64,000 nucleotides of DNA from Vombatus ursinus (GCF_900497805.2 NW_020954557.1:38791803-38855802), one strand, 5' to 3'. Positions 22,634 to 33,935 are shown, counted from the first letter of the stretch. Numbers and translations: made by a program. Notes: generated by a model from the letters alone, not told the origin.

Positions 22634-25159
22634 AACAATGGAAACTGAAATAACCAAATACTGAATATGGGAAAATTTTAATGGCCATGCTTGGCCTCAG
22701 AGAAAAGATATGAGAAGGCATCTTACCCCCATTCCCCTTTTTGCAGACATGAGGACTTTGCGTATAATTTCAATCTTTTTTTTTTCTTTTTGGGTATTTT
22801 GGTTAGCTCTGCTGACTTGTTCCTTTTTGCTTCTTTATTATGAGGTATTATACCACCCACTCCCACCCAAATGGCGTGGAGGAAGGAGTACATTGGGAAA
22901 TGTAGTTATTTTTCAAACAAAAACTATAAAATAAAAATTTACTTATAAAAATAAAAAGTTACTTTGCTACTTTGAAAAATTTGTGTTATCTCTTTAGGTA
23001 CTTCTAGGTATAGATTTCATCACAATCCATGCCCTTTTCATCTTGTATTATCCTTATCAATGTTTTCCCATAAATGCTTCATGGAGGATCTAACCTTTAT
23101 CACATGACAATGAAAACTAATAGGAGTTAATGCTTTATTAAATGATAATTGAATATCCTGTGTTACTCTATAGCTTATGAAGATTGGCCTGTTGCCTTGA
23201 CCTATGGCTTTTGAAATCATTGACTAAATGGGCACTTACTAATAAATATGGTCTTATAACTCTGATGAAATTCTTGAATTTTAAATGCAAATTTCAGGAG
23301 CCTAAAATGGGGATAACAACATCGGGAAGATTGATATGAAAGAAAAGAAGATTGTAAAAGAGTTTGAGATTAAAAAGAGAAATTGTGGCTCTCCAAATTA
23401 AAGATACACCTCACCTCAAACGACCTTAACACCAAAGAATCACTTTCAAATGATAATAACATCCAACAACATGAAAAAATTTTCCGACAGAGCATGTGCA
23501 TAAACAGGAAAAATTTTTTTCAGTTGAAGGCTAATCTCTTGACATCACCACATTTCCATCCAAGTACAAAGCTGCTCCCTTGCTCTATTGCCCACTAACA
23601 TTCCCAAGCTCCCTTTTGCTTTATCCTAAGTCCTGGCATCAACTACCAAATATGCTAATTACTTCTCCAGACCATCACCATGGTTCTGATGCTATAGAAC
23701 AAATTTTCAAAGGCTTGAGTTCAAAACAACCAGGTAATTGGTGTCATCCTGTGACCAGTATCCCCTTTTCCTGAGGTCCTTGGACTAATGGCCCTATTGT
23801 TATTGTTGGAGTAGCATAAAACCAGTGGCGCCATGACGCAAAGCATGATCTTTGGTAGAAATGCCTTGCGCATTTATTCTCTCCAGGGAGCCAAAGGGCA
23901 GAAAAGCAATATTCCATATTTTCACCAGGTCTTTTTATACCCAACTTAACTTTTATCAGGTGAAAAATACTTGGTCAACAATACATGGGAAAATATTCAC
24001 GTGAATGAGTAGTTTGAATTTTGAAAGAAAAGCCAATAACATATTTTTGAAAATGAATTCATTAGTTGTAATGATATGTTTCTAACTCTGGTGTCATCGC
24101 CATCATTTATTACTAAACAGAAGAGAGTTGAAAAAGTGGAATTTATAAATAGAAGAGACAGTTTCACAATTTTTTCTGAACCAAACCAATTCTTTGATGC
24201 TGGAAGATGATGTCATATGGCCGTGTGTTAATAATATATCCTACATTTTCATATAGCAGCTTTCATTCAGCAAAACCAGACATTTAAGTGTGATATAGAC
24301 TGTAGGCCATCTCTTAACCTCAGCTTGATGCCGGAGGCAGTTCTAACAGAGACCAAGGGCAATGTTTGGTTCTTCATGTGAATTGGGACCAATTTACCCA
24401 TCCCTGAACTATGGACAGCTGTGACTTAGAAATTTAGCAGCTGTTTCTCATCAACATGGTCACATTATAGTTTTTAGGGAAAGAAGTGAAGGCAAATTTC
24501 TCCAAATAAACCTTAGGAAAGGAGAAAAGAACATCAGTTATATTATCTGAAATAGGATGTTGATGGCGGTGCAGGACCAAGGAGTCATGCTATTTCTAAT
24601 GACTGGCGTTATGTGATCAGATCATTGGTTTTCTGTCTTGTCTTAAAGATGACACTTTCAGTTACCCATTTTTTATACAGGCTCTCAGCAATCACTGACG
24701 TGTCCAACAAAACTACAGAAGGACTCCTTGGCACCCTGCTTATTTAGCCCCTTCCTGGATGTTACCATTCACTTTCTAATTAACCTTGACTACATCTCAG
24801 TAATGTAAATAGATGGAAAATAGCCACTGTAAGCATGGACAGAAATGAGATACCTTGCAGAAAAGAAAGGAAATATATAGATAGGAGAAAAAACAAAAAA
24901 ACCCACAAACTCCCCCCACCTTGAAATTTAACGCAGGACTCTTTAAGGTTCCTGCTATAGCAGAAGGTGTCAGCAAATATTTAAAGAACACCAACAGTCT
25001 GAGAAATGGATTTATTATCTAATCCAAAAGGCCATGGTAGTAAAAACAATTCTCAGGGCTTCAGTGATTAAAAAAAAAAAAGGTTTTGAATCACTCATTT
25101 TTGTATAGCAGCCAGGGTTCAAAGGCCCAGTGGTGACTAGAGTAGCAAGGGTAGTTGGT
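22634..25159. other. Unique stretch
   Basis: About 2.5 kb with no repeat I recognise. 24170-24480 (GATGATGTCATATGGCCGTG, TTAGCAGCTGTTTCTCATCA) looks like slowly evolving noncoding DNA. Short frames at 23038-23944 and 24797-25281 carry no known domain. Confidence 0.4.
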
Positions 25160-25545
25160 TGGCCAGGGTGTGCAATGCCTTTCACAAAGCAGGTAATTAA
25201 TAGATGTTTGCTGAGTGTATTGGAAAGAGCATTAGCTTTGCACTCAGATATTTGATTTGGAGTCAGAGAACTGGGCTTCAAATCCTGGCTCTTTTATTTA
25301 TCCTTCATTTATTATCTATGGGACCTAGGAAAAGTACTTACCCTCCCTGGTCAGAGAGTACCCTCTTACTCTCACCCTATCTTCATCTGTAAAGTAAGGA
25401 GGTTGGATTAGCTCTATGTCAATGATTCTACTGTATGACCTTGGGTAGGTCATATGGCTTGCTTGAGCCTCAATTTCTTCATTAGTAAAATGAGCAGGTT
25501 GGATGATGAACTCTTTCTAACTTTAGGTCTGATGATGAAGAAGAT
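25160..25545 (+). mobile_element. L2 3' end and two class D SINEs
   Basis: GTGCAATGCCTTTCACAAAG to AATAGATGTTTGCTGAGTG is an L2 3' end. It is followed by GGCTTCAAATCCTGGCTCTT, CCTATCTTCATCTGTAAAGT, and a second SINE with CTGTATGACCTTGGGTAGGT and GAACTCTTTCTAACTTTAGG. Confidence 0.7.
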
Positions 25546-25997
25546 GATAATGATTGATGACCTCACCCTACTTCCAGGTAACACTGCTATCCTGGATTCA
25601 CATTTAGCTCTCTGACCATCTCTCTCCACACCTGCATGCAGACAAAATGCCAGAAAGGAACCAATAGGTCCTTATCCATGTAAATCTTACTCATTAACAA
25701 ATGGAATTGAGAAGAGGAGTAGAAATTTAATGCCATTCAATATTTTGGTTTTTTTTTTCTTGATGCTGTTGCTAAAATTACCATTGTTATTATTTAGGAC
25801 TAACCTTGGCCAAACTTGTATACTGATATAGGCTGAAATTTCTTTAGTGCCCTGGTGTTATAAAATTTATTTATCCCCGGCATTTTTGCCCTGGGGTCCA
25901 ATTGTCCTGATGTCTTCACCTGATCCACCATTTGAGGTAGGCCCCAGTCATACTTCATTTTATTCTGTACTTCCCAGACATTTTCTTTTCATGCTTT

Positions 25998-26121
25998 TCA
26001 GAGGCAATCAGGGTTAAGTGACTTGCCCAGGGTCACACAGCTACTGTCTGAGGCTGGATTTGAACTCAGGTACTCCTGACTCTAGGGCTAATGCTCTATC
26101 TACTGAGCCATCTAACTTCCA
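25998..26121 (-). mobile_element. Class B SINE
   Basis: GGCAATCAGGGTTAAGTGAC, AGGGTCACACAGCTACTGTC, TGAACTCAGGTACTCCTGAC, and ACTGAGCCATCTAACTTCC at the head. Confidence 0.9.
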
Positions 26122-26284
26122 GGAATTTTTTTGATAGCCTTCTTCCTGTCCTTGGGAATCATGATCAAATCAACCATTGCCATTACTCCTATACTGGGTG
26201 TGTTGATCTATTCCCCATGTGGATCCCTGTAACTTTCCAGACTAAGGTGCCCATCCCTGGTCGCCATTCCTCTATGTGAGTTGT

Positions 26285-26412
26285 CTCCCCCTCATTAAAA
26301 TATAAGGTCCTTGAGGGCAGGGATTATCTTTGTTTTGGGGTTTTAAAAAAAATTCCACTAAAACTTTTAAGCACTTAATAAATGCTTTTCCATTCATTTA
26401 CTCATTCATTGC
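26285..26412 (+). mobile_element. L2 3' end
   Basis: AAGGTCCTTGAGGGCAGGGA then AAGCACTTAATAAATGCTTT and an ATTCATT-type terminal repeat. Confidence 0.85.
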
Positions 26413-26414
26413 TG

Positions 26415-26580
26415 GGAGGTTATCTATTCCAAACTTCTCATTTTCCAGATAAGGAAAAATATAAGGAAGCCCAGAGGGGTTAGTTAAGTGACTTGTCCAA
26501 GGTCATGTAGCTAGTAAGTGCAGAGATGGGATTTACACCCAGTTCCTTTGCTTCCAAACACAGTGTTCTTTCCATTTTTC
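26415..26580 (-). mobile_element. Class D SINE
   Basis: TCATTTTCCAGATAAGGAAA, GTGACTTGTCCAAGGTCATG, GATTTACACCCAGTTCCTTT. Confidence 0.8.
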
Positions 26581-26589
26581 TACTTTTCC

Positions 26590-27378
26590 ACCATGCCATA
26601 CTGCCCCTCCCCCCATTCCCCCAATCTAGCTTCCTTTATTTTCAATAATCTTGACATGCTTGTTAGGTCAGAGCTCTTTATCTCTTCTCAGCTTATTTGT
26701 CAAACATTCATACTTATTAGGGACTTACTGTATTACTACAGGAATATTTGCATTTTTAAAGAAGGCAACCATTACACAAATGTACCAGTTTTTAAGTGAT
26801 TTTTTTTTGTTACAAAATGATCAACTTACACCTTTGTAGTTATTTTCTTAGGGTCGGTACCCCTTTGCTCATTTCTTCATTAAATTATTTGGGGAGTGGG
26901 TGAGGATGAAACGTGGAGTGGTGTCAGTATGACTTCACATGGCGCTTCTCTTAGAAAATGGATCCTCAAGAATTGTATATTCAACTTGAATGGAAGGCAG
27001 TCAACCTCCCCTGCTCCCCAGTGATTTGGGGTATCAGGGTTAATTGTACTGATCTATAAGGTGTCTTTTGACAAGGGAGAGACTTCGCAGCTGATCTCAC
27101 ATTGTTCTTCAGTAAATGACAAGTTGAGATAGGGAACCTTTGTATATGTGTAGGGGGGCAGATTGAGGGTGAAGGGAATGAGCTACCATCCCCTTCTCCC
27201 ACTCCCTACCAATGGTCAGAGGAAGAACTGGGCAGAAAATTGCTAAAACCCTATGGTTGGATGTGGGTGGTAGAGTCTAGATTGAGAGAGGATTGGAAAA
27301 GGGTCTTGTTTCTGGTTTGAAATAACCAACTTAAGTCTTTGTAACAATTTACCCAGATTCTATAGCCTTGTAATTTTT
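26590..27378. other. Unique DNA without recognised features
   Basis: The overlapping forward frames (26518-26839) start inside the SINE and carry no domain. Confidence 0.4.
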
Positions 27379-27391
27379 CTTCTAAATTCTT

Positions 27392-27537
27392 TTTTTTTTT
27401 TTGGCTAGGCAATGGGGTTAAGTGACTTGCCCAAGGTCACACAGCTAGTAAGTGTTATGTGTCTGAGGTCAGATTTGAACTCAGGTCCTCCTGAATCCAG
27501 GGCTGGTGCTCTATCCATTGCACCACCTAGCTGCCCC
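27392..27537 (-). mobile_element. Class B SINE with target duplication
   Basis: T-run, GGCAATGGGGTTAAGTGACT, TGAACTCAGGTCCTCCTGAA, CACCACCTAGCTGCCCC. CTTCTAAATTCTT (27379-27391) and CTTCTAACTTCTT (27538-27550) match at 12 of 13. Confidence 0.95.
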
Positions 27538-27550
27538 CTTCTAACTTCTT

Positions 27551-28309
27551 TATTGAATTACCTAGTAGAGTCAATAAATAAGAGAGAAACGTGTCCTAAG
27601 TAACTAATGAATTTGAGAAAACTTGTAGAGCTTGGGGGAAACGGCTGGTGGCAATTGTGGGGAGGGGAGCCCCCTTCTTCCACTTCTTAAATTTGACTGG
27701 GAGGTTTACAATTCTCCCAAAGGAAATAGTCTCAGAAAGAAGATCTGTGTTTGGGTTGGCAATTCTGATTCCTTACTACTTCTTGGACATTTCTTTACCC
27801 ACCTAAATGAATAGCTATTTAGGGAATGAATTTCAGTGGAAAACTGCCAACACATAAGGTAGGCCCTGAAAATACCGTTCTTCCCTTTGCTGCTGCCTCA
27901 TCCATGTCAGCCTAAAGCAATACTTGAATAATTAATTACACTCTCATACTCCTATAATATTTCCAATTTTTGTGCTAATTGGTGGAAATGAAAGAATAGA
28001 AATACAGTAACATGAATATAATCCACGAATTCTCAAATGGCATCTTTTCAATGTCTCGATTTTGCTCACCACATTTGCCTGCTATCTTTTTCTTTCCCTG
28101 ATAGGATGTGACCACAGCCCTGGTTGGGCATGGGAAGGGAAGGATGGAAGAAGGAAAAAGAGGTAATGAATTCCTAAACTCATGCTAAATGGGGTCCTCA
28201 TAAAGGTGTGCCTACTGCCAATTATTCCTCAAACTTATTTTGCTACTTGTGGTCTCCAGGCCTCATCATCACCAGACAATGTCATCATTCCACTACACAA
28301 GACTGACAG
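27551..28309. other. Unique DNA without recognised features
   Basis: No repeat or gene is recognised. Confidence 0.4.
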
Positions 28310-28460
28310 GAAACCTGGTGTTATGCACAAAAAGAACTCTAGGTCTAATCATCAAACTGATTCAAGCCTGCTGTGTCACTTTGGGCCAGCAATTTTATTC
28401 CCCTGGGCCTCAATTTTCTTCCTGTGTAAAATGAGCTTAACAGTATTTGTTCTATCTACT
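28310..28460 (+). mobile_element. MIR-like SINE
   Basis: CTGCTGTGTCACTTTGGGCC, CCTGGGCCTCAATTTTCTTC, GTGTAAAATGAGCTTAACAG. Confidence 0.65.
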
Positions 28461-28486
28461 TGAACTTTTAAGTTTGCAATGTATTG

Positions 28487-28706
28487 TACATATATATATA
28501 TAATATATATATGTATCTACATATACATATACATATATACATATATATGTATATATGTATACACATACACATATATGTATATATGTATACACATACATAT
28601 ATATGCACACATACACACACCTATATCCTAATAGAGATAGGTATATAGATATATATGTGTATACATACACACACATTATATATATATTTGCATGTGTGTG
28701 TATATT
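28487..28706. repeat. (TA)n/(CATA)n microsatellite
   Basis: TATA, ACATATAC and CACACATACA units. The open reverse frame rich in YVYI is purely simple sequence. Confidence 0.97.
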
Positions 28707-28734
28707 TCTTTATTTATCATGAGCTACGGAACAA

Positions 28735-28900
28735 CTTGGTGAGATAAGTATTCCGAGTATTATAGTCCTCGTTTTATAGATGAAGAAAGTGAAGCTTAAA
28801 AAGGTCAACTTAATTTGCTAGTGCTTATGTGCCTAGTCAGAAGTGGGATTTGACTATAGGTCTTCCTGTTTCTGAGTCCACATTTGATTTTGGCACGCTG
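28735..28900 (-). mobile_element. MIR-like SINE
   Basis: CTCGTTTTATAGATGAAGAA, GGGATTTGACTATAGGTCTT. Confidence 0.65.
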
Positions 28901-29329
28901 TATTTAAGAACATTTAAAATGTCAATTTTAGCCCTTACTATGCTATGTACTCAACGTCATCTCTTCTCTTAGAAGTCTTCCCTGGACCTTAGGGACCTTG
29001 AGATTTGGTTGGATGGTGCTAGGAGAAGGTATCTACCAATTCTTGGGTTTGAACATATAGACTAGCTTCTGTATCCTTTCCTTAGCCCCATATCCCTGCC
29101 AGTATACTGGCCACTAGATGAAGCCTTGTTGTTTCCATGAGTTGAGGATGTTCTGATTAATGTACTTTTTCTATCAATCCACAGTGGCTGTGGGTGAGGA
29201 TTTGGAGGGTGTATTTAAGAGTCAAAGTGAATCTGTGATAACAAAGATTAAGGGAATCTGAGATGGATATATGGTGCGAAAGATAACCTTAGCCTAGCCT
29301 ATAGGACTTACCAGTTGAGTGATGAGTAA

Positions 29330-29450
29330 AGGGCCCAATAAGCTCATTTTACATAGGAAGGAAACTGAGGCCCAGAGGGATAAAATTGCTGACCCAAAAT
29401 GACACAGCAGGCTTGAATCAGTTTGACAATTAGGCTTTGAATTCTTTTTG
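29330..29450 (-). mobile_element. MIR-like SINE, diverged
   Basis: CTCATTTTACATAGGAAGGA and AACTGAGGCCCAGAGGGATA mark the core. The rest is worn. Confidence 0.65.
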
Positions 29451-29704
29451 TACATAACACCAGGTTTCCCATCAGTCTTGTGTAGTGGAATGATAATAAT
29501 GAGGCCTAGAGTAAAGGGGGATGGTCTACCGGAGCTGAGGTTATGGAAAGGTACTTAATTCTTTATTCTCAAGAGCTCCATGGAACTCTAATAGCAGCCA
29601 GCTCTCCGAATATCGCGTCTGCTACTTCTAGGGCATATTAAGAGATAACCTAGTCAGCTTTCAGATTTTCAAGACAGTAACTGATTGTGGGAACAGTTAG
29701 GAAG

Positions 29705-29900
29705 GTAGCATGATACACTCACTGAAAAGAATATTGCATTTAGAGTGAGAAGATCTGGCATGAAAGCCTGGTTCTATTATCTTCAGGACTTTTCACAAGT
29801 CACTTATTGTCCCTATGCCTCAATTTCCTAAAATGCTTAGTGTAGAAGTTGGACCAAATAATCCCTGAACTCAAATCCAGCTCTAAATCTAGGATTCCTA
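29705..29900 (+). mobile_element. Class D SINE
   Basis: TAGAGTGAGAAGATCTGGCA, CACTTATTGTCCCTATGCCT, TCCAGCTCTAAATCTAGGAT. Confidence 0.8.
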
Positions 29901-29994
29901 GTACAGGAAAAAACTAAAGATAGAAACCACAATCTGTATATCAGTTATATTTTTGTGTAGACTAATGGACTAAGTTACTGTAATAAAATTCTTG

Positions 29995-30560
29995 CTTAGA
30001 AAGTAGGGTAACCCCATGATCCTTATGGTAGGAGAAGTGGAGATACTGTTCTAAGGTACTTTTCACATCTTCTATTTGCCTGTCAGATAAGAGGTGATAT
30101 GTTGAGAACCTGTGAATCTTTATCTAGAAAGCCAAGACTATAGCTTTCCAGAAATGCAAAGTGAACTGGTAACCTGTATGTGAGAAAAGATATAGAGATG
30201 ATAAGTTTCATTCAGGATAATGTAGGGGAAAGATCCAGTACAGGACAGAAATGAGTCAGCTATCTCAGTTAGGGTATCTCCTACTACCAACATGGCACCA
30301 TCCCCCTGGGATTGTGGTAGCCCTATGACACTATCTACTGTTACCACCTCAAAGGTATTGATGAAATTTGGAAAGGGCTACAACAAGCCTGCTGACATCT
30401 CATTGAGTACTTGGCCCACCTATTTCACATATTGCCGGATGGTTTCGTGTAGCCACAGGAACTGAAAGTCTTGGGCAGTTTGTGTGTAAGATCTGGCCCA
30501 AATGGAATGCACTGATCCTTGCCAGGAAGGATCTGATGGATACAAGAACAAGGTACTCAT
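29995..30560 (-). mobile_element. Ty3/gypsy retrotransposon fossil, integrase region
   Basis: Read on the reverse strand, the stretch resembles a Ty3/gypsy (Metaviridae-type) integrase in the right order: a zinc-binding-region-like block (about 30420-30500), the start of the catalytic core with TFEVVTVDSVIGLPQSQGDG (about 30295-30355), like the gypsy WExVxMDFIxGLPxSxG block, and a distal core block with EDVKSTLEQYLHFSYH (about 30040-30090), like the gypsy TERxNxxLEQYLR block. No LTRs or gag were found nearby. It is clearly broken, with several breaks, and old. A class D SINE lies at its upstream end and the fossil may continue beyond it. A retroviral integrase is less likely, because the GLPxSxG wording is gypsy-like. 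Confidence 0.75.
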
Positions 30561-30564
30561 GTAA

Positions 30565-30770
30565 AATTTATCATAGACTTAGGAGTTGAAAGGAAATTTA
30601 TATGACATCTAGTCAAACCTTTTCTTTTAATAGATGAGAAAACTGAGGCCCTGAGACCTTAAGTAATTTGTCCAAGGTCACACAGAATAAGGAGCAGAGT
30701 CAGGATTTGTGACCAAGACCAGTGATTCCAAATCCAGTGCCCCTGCTACTCTACCACCTATTGTGTCCAC
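30565..30770 (-). mobile_element. Class D SINE
   Basis: ATCATAGACTTAGGAGTTGA, GATGAGAAAACTGAGGCCCT, TTTGTCCAAGGTCACACAGA, TCTACCACCTATTGTGTCC. It abuts the gypsy fossil. Confidence 0.88.
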
Positions 30771-30774
30771 TTGG

Positions 30775-31008
30775 AGGGCTGACAGTTGAGCCTTTATATA
30801 CGTTTCCTACATCTGCCACTGGAAGATGACCTCTAGCTATGGTTGACACATTTTGACTATGAAATTTATAATCTGTAGAAGGACTGACCAGGGTGATGGA
30901 TCTCATGGGTGTTCAGACATAAGTTTCCAATACAACACATCTGCCTGATGGTTATGATATCTTGGAGTGTAGCTGGTAGTGAAGTTGAACATACTTTTAT
31001 ATGGAGAA
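30775..31008. other. Unclassified DNA between two SINEs
   Basis: It may be upstream sequence of the gypsy fossil, but no motif secures that. Confidence 0.3.
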
Positions 31009-31262
31009 CTGGTTTGGAGGTACAGTGGATAGAATTCTGGGCCTACAGTCAGGAAGTTCTGAGTTCAACCCAGCCTCAGACACTTACTAGCTGTGTGACC
31101 CTGGGCAAGCCGTTTAACCTCTTCCTGCTTCAGTTTCCTTATCTGTAAAACTGCAAATAACAATAGCGCCTCTCTCCCAGGGTTGTTTTGAGGATAAAAT
31201 GAGACATCATAAAGCACTTTGCAAACCTTAAAGTGCTATTTAAGTATTAGTTATTATTATTT
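31009..31262 (+). mobile_element. Class C SINE, nearly full
   Basis: GGTTTGGAGGTACAGTGGAT head, TTACTAGCTGTGTGACCCTG, CAGGGTTGTTTTGAGGATAA, AAAGCACTTTGCAAACCTTA, ending in (TTA)n. Confidence 0.9.
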
Positions 31263-31380
31263 GCTATTATGATGATGAGAAATAGTAACCAGTAGACTAG
31301 GCAATTATTGAACTGCCAAGAGATCTGAAAATGCTCTAGGTTTTCATGGTTGGCATGGATGATGACTGGGTATTACCATT

Positions 31381-31430
31381 CCTTCAGATGATGCATGCTT
31401 CCTTCAGATGATGCATGTTCCCTTCAGAGG
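31381..31430. repeat. 20-bp tandem repeat, 2.5 copies
   Basis: Unit CCTTCAGATGATGCATGCTT repeated almost exactly, then a partial third. Confidence 0.95.
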
Positions 31431-31609
31431 TGGCTAGTAGAACCTCCTCAGTTCTACAGTTCTTGGAGTTCTTTTCTGTCCACTTGGATTGAGGAGTGGG
31501 GAATGAATGTAAAGCATGAAACAGGGCAGTGTGGTCTGTGAGGGGAAGGGTTCCATAGTAACACTGGGATGGTTTCTTCTTCATGATAAATTGTTTCTAT
31601 GGAATGATT

Positions 31610-31655
31610 AATCAATTAAATATTTATTGGATCTTTACTGTGTACCAACCTAGCA
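31610..31655 (-). mobile_element. L2 3' end fragment
   Basis: TAAATATTTATTGGATCTTTACTG-like text matches the reverse of the L2 3' end. Confidence 0.55.
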
Positions 31656-31664
31656 GAAGAGGCA

Positions 31665-32222
31665 AGGTATCCTGAGGAAGAGACTGGAGGCAGCATGTGG
31701 AAGGCAAGTCAAAGTACCACCACCATCTGCCCTGAGAACCTGATGGACACAGCCCAGGACCCTGAACCCAAGAACCTTAGGAATATCAGTGTCCCCCAAG
31801 CCATCAGACCTGCTTCCAGCTTAGACCCCACAGCCATCATTCAGGGGAGAAACAGTTTTGAAGAGGGGTCTTCCTCTTCCTCACCACCAGTAACAACTTC
31901 TGAACTAACTGCCACCAACCAGCAGATAGACACAGGAGACTGGAGAGTGGCACCCTCCAGACTACCAGTCTTGCTTCTAGCCCAGCCCTTACAGGCATTT
32001 TCTGGGAAAGTAATTCCTCTGAATAAGGATTACCGGCCATCCTCACCAACTGCCAACTACCTGCCACACATAGGGCAGGATAGCCAGCTTAGCTGAGGCA
32101 GCAGGACAGCCTCAGGGAGAGACTGGAGGTAATATGTGTTGGGCAAGCCAAATTGCCATTATCATCTTGACCACCATCTCCCCTCAAACCCTGATGGAGA
32201 CAACCTGGGACCCAGAACCTAA
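31665..32222. repeat. Unclassified ~440-bp-period direct repeat
   Basis: A block of about 115 bases at 31665-31780 recurs at 32100-32222. Shared words include GAGACTGGAGG, GGCAAG and CTGATGGA. The copies are roughly three-quarters identical by eye. The 133-residue open frame between (31695-32096) is low in hydrophobic runs, rich in S, T and P, and has no family I know. It could be two tandem units of an unlisted repeat, the direct ends of one element, or exon-like duplication. Confidence 0.6.
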
Positions 32223-32239
32223 CAGTGCACCGTGCCTTA

Positions 32240-32368
32240 AACCATGATCTTGGGAAGTGGCCCAGCCTGGAAAATGCTCCTGAAGGTCCTGTAGCCGCAG
32301 AAAAGAAAGTACTTGTCACCAAAGTCCTTGGCATTGCCAAACTGGCAAATGATGGAAATGGCAGCCAT
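32240..32368 (+). pseudogene. Y-box (cold-shock) protein retrocopy fragment
   Basis: The forward frame contains AAEKKVLVTKVLGIAKLAND, close to the start of the cold-shock domain in Y-box proteins (YBX3 DAEKKVLATKVLGTVKWFNV; YBX1 DKKVIATKVLGTVKWFNV). The DNA run CACCAAAGTCCTTGGCA also looks like the parent coding sequence. After GLY-SER-HIS of the NGYGFI region the match stops where an L1 3' end begins. RNA-binding aromatic positions (KWFN) are lost, and only about 30 codons remain. The spliced origin is inferred from an intron-free join of N-terminal and domain coding text, but the fragment is too short to prove it. Confidence 0.5.
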
Positions 32369-33120
32369 TTATTTATTTTAAGACTTTATTTACTTTTAGT
32401 TTTCAACATTCACTTTTTTAAGATTTCCCCCCCTTCCTCCCCTCACCCTTCCCCAAGATACCATGCAATATGATATAGGCTAATATGTACAATCATATTA
32501 AATATATTTCCACATTAGTCATGTTGTGAAATGAGAATCAGAATAAAAGGGAAAAACCTTGAGAAAGAAAAAAAAAGAGAGAGAGAAAATAGTGTGCTTT
32601 GATTTGCATTCAGAGTCCATAGTTCTGTCTCTGGATGTAGATAGCATTTTCCATCACAAGTCTTCTGGAGTTGTCTTAGATCACTGTGTTGCTGAGAAGA
32701 GCTCAGTCTGTCAAAGTTGGGCATCTCACAATAGCTGTTACTATGTATAATGTTCTCCTGGTTTTGCTCACTTCACTTAGCAACAGTTCATGTAAATATT
32801 TCCAGGTTTTTCTGAAATCTGCCTGCTCATCATTTCTTATAGCACAATAGTATTCCATTACATTCATGTACTACAGCTTATTCAGCCATTCCCCAATTGA
32901 TGGGCATCCCCTCAATTTCCAATCTTTGCCACCACAAAAAGAGCTACTATAAATATTTTTGTACATGTGGGTCCTTTCCCCCTTTTTATGATCTCTTTGG
33001 GATATAGACCTAGTATTAGTATTGCTGGATCAAAGTGTATAGTTTCAAATTGCTCTCCAGAGTGGTTGGATCAGTTCACAACTCCACCAACAAAGCATTA
33101 GTGTTCCAATGGAACTGGTA
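32368..33120 (-). mobile_element. L1 3' end (ORF2 C-terminus and 3' UTR)
   Basis: Reverse-strand L1: AGTATTCCATTACATTCATG, CCCCAATTGATGGGCATCCC, CCACCACAAAAAGAGCTACT and ATGATCTCTTTGGGATATAG are the antisense of the ORF2 end. The T-rich left end is the worn A-tail. The copy is 5'-truncated, with a small internal deletion near 33045. Confidence 0.93.
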
Positions 33121-33224
33121 TTTCAAAAGCAGCATTACCATCTACTTTGCTGCTATACCCTAAAGATCATGGGACCTTTCCACGTGAATTACAATCAATT
33201 ACAATCAAATTACAATTGAAGCTT

Positions 33225-33290
33225 TCCATGTTTTCTCTTCCCTATTAGCACAGTGTTTTGAACATAGTCCTAATAAATGTTTCATTTATT
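33225..33290 (+). mobile_element. L2 3' end
   Basis: TAGCACAGTGTTTTGAACAT then AATAAATGTTTCATTTATT. It points tail-to-tail at the next L2. Confidence 0.65.
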
Positions 33291-33935
33291 AATTCATGTG
33301 CCAAGTACTGTTAAGCACTGGGCATACAAAATGACATGGTCCCTGCCCTCAAGAAACTTACATTTTAATTGAGGAGACAACAGTATGACTGGATTGCAAA
33401 GTGTGAGGAGGGGACTAATGTGTAGGTAGAATGGAAAGAGAAGGGAGGGCCAAGGTTGTACAGATTTAAATGTCAAAGAAGAGTTTCTATAATAGAGATA
33501 TGAAAGAGAGTTTATTGAGTTATTGACATCTGCGTCTTAGGGAAATCACTTTGGCAGCTGTGTGGAGAAGTTGGGGAAGGCATGAGGTGGAGATCCCAAA
33601 GAGAAGGTAGTTGTAGTAGTCCAAGCAAGTCCAAGTGATGAAGACATGGACTTAGGTGGTGATTCTCTGAATGGAGAGAAGAAAGCACATGTGAAATGTT
33701 ATGGAGATATAAATGGCAAAATCTGGTAACATTGGGCATTTGGGATGAATAAGGGTGAGATGTTGAAAATGATACCAAGATTTCAGACCTGAGTGAGAGG
33801 ATGGTGATGCCTTTCACAGTAATAAGAGAAGTTTGGTAGAGGGATATATTTGGGGAGGGGAGGAAGATAATAAGTTCTATTTTAGATATGTTGATTTTGA
33901 GTTGCCTGTGGGGAGCTGTGTAGTGCAGCCAATTT
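33291..33935 (-). mobile_element. L2 LINE, ORF2 C-terminal region and 3' end
   Basis: TGTTAAGCACTGGGCATACA and GGTCCCTGCCCTCAAGAAAC are the L2 3' end in reverse. ATCACTTTGGCAGCTGTGTG and TTAGATATGTTGATTTTGAG belong to the reverse-transcriptase C-terminal part. A reverse frame at 33512-33817 still reads EILVSFSTSHPYS and CHLYLHNIS, like L2 ORF2. It is an old, 5'-truncated copy. Confidence 0.88.

Noticed and set aside
23383-23944. Possible LTR or gene in the 23.4-23.9 kb frames
   Set aside because: No termini, poly-A signal order or domain could be defended.
28452-28676. 74-codon reverse frame rich in Y, V and I
   Set aside because: It is the TATA/CACA microsatellite translated.
31695-32096. 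133-codon frame as a protein-coding gene
   Set aside because: It is the longest frame in the window but has no domain, sits across a duplicated block, and length alone is within chance for DNA of this composition.
33512-33817. 101-codon reverse frame as a host gene
   Set aside because: It lies wholly inside the L2 fossil and resembles L2 ORF2.
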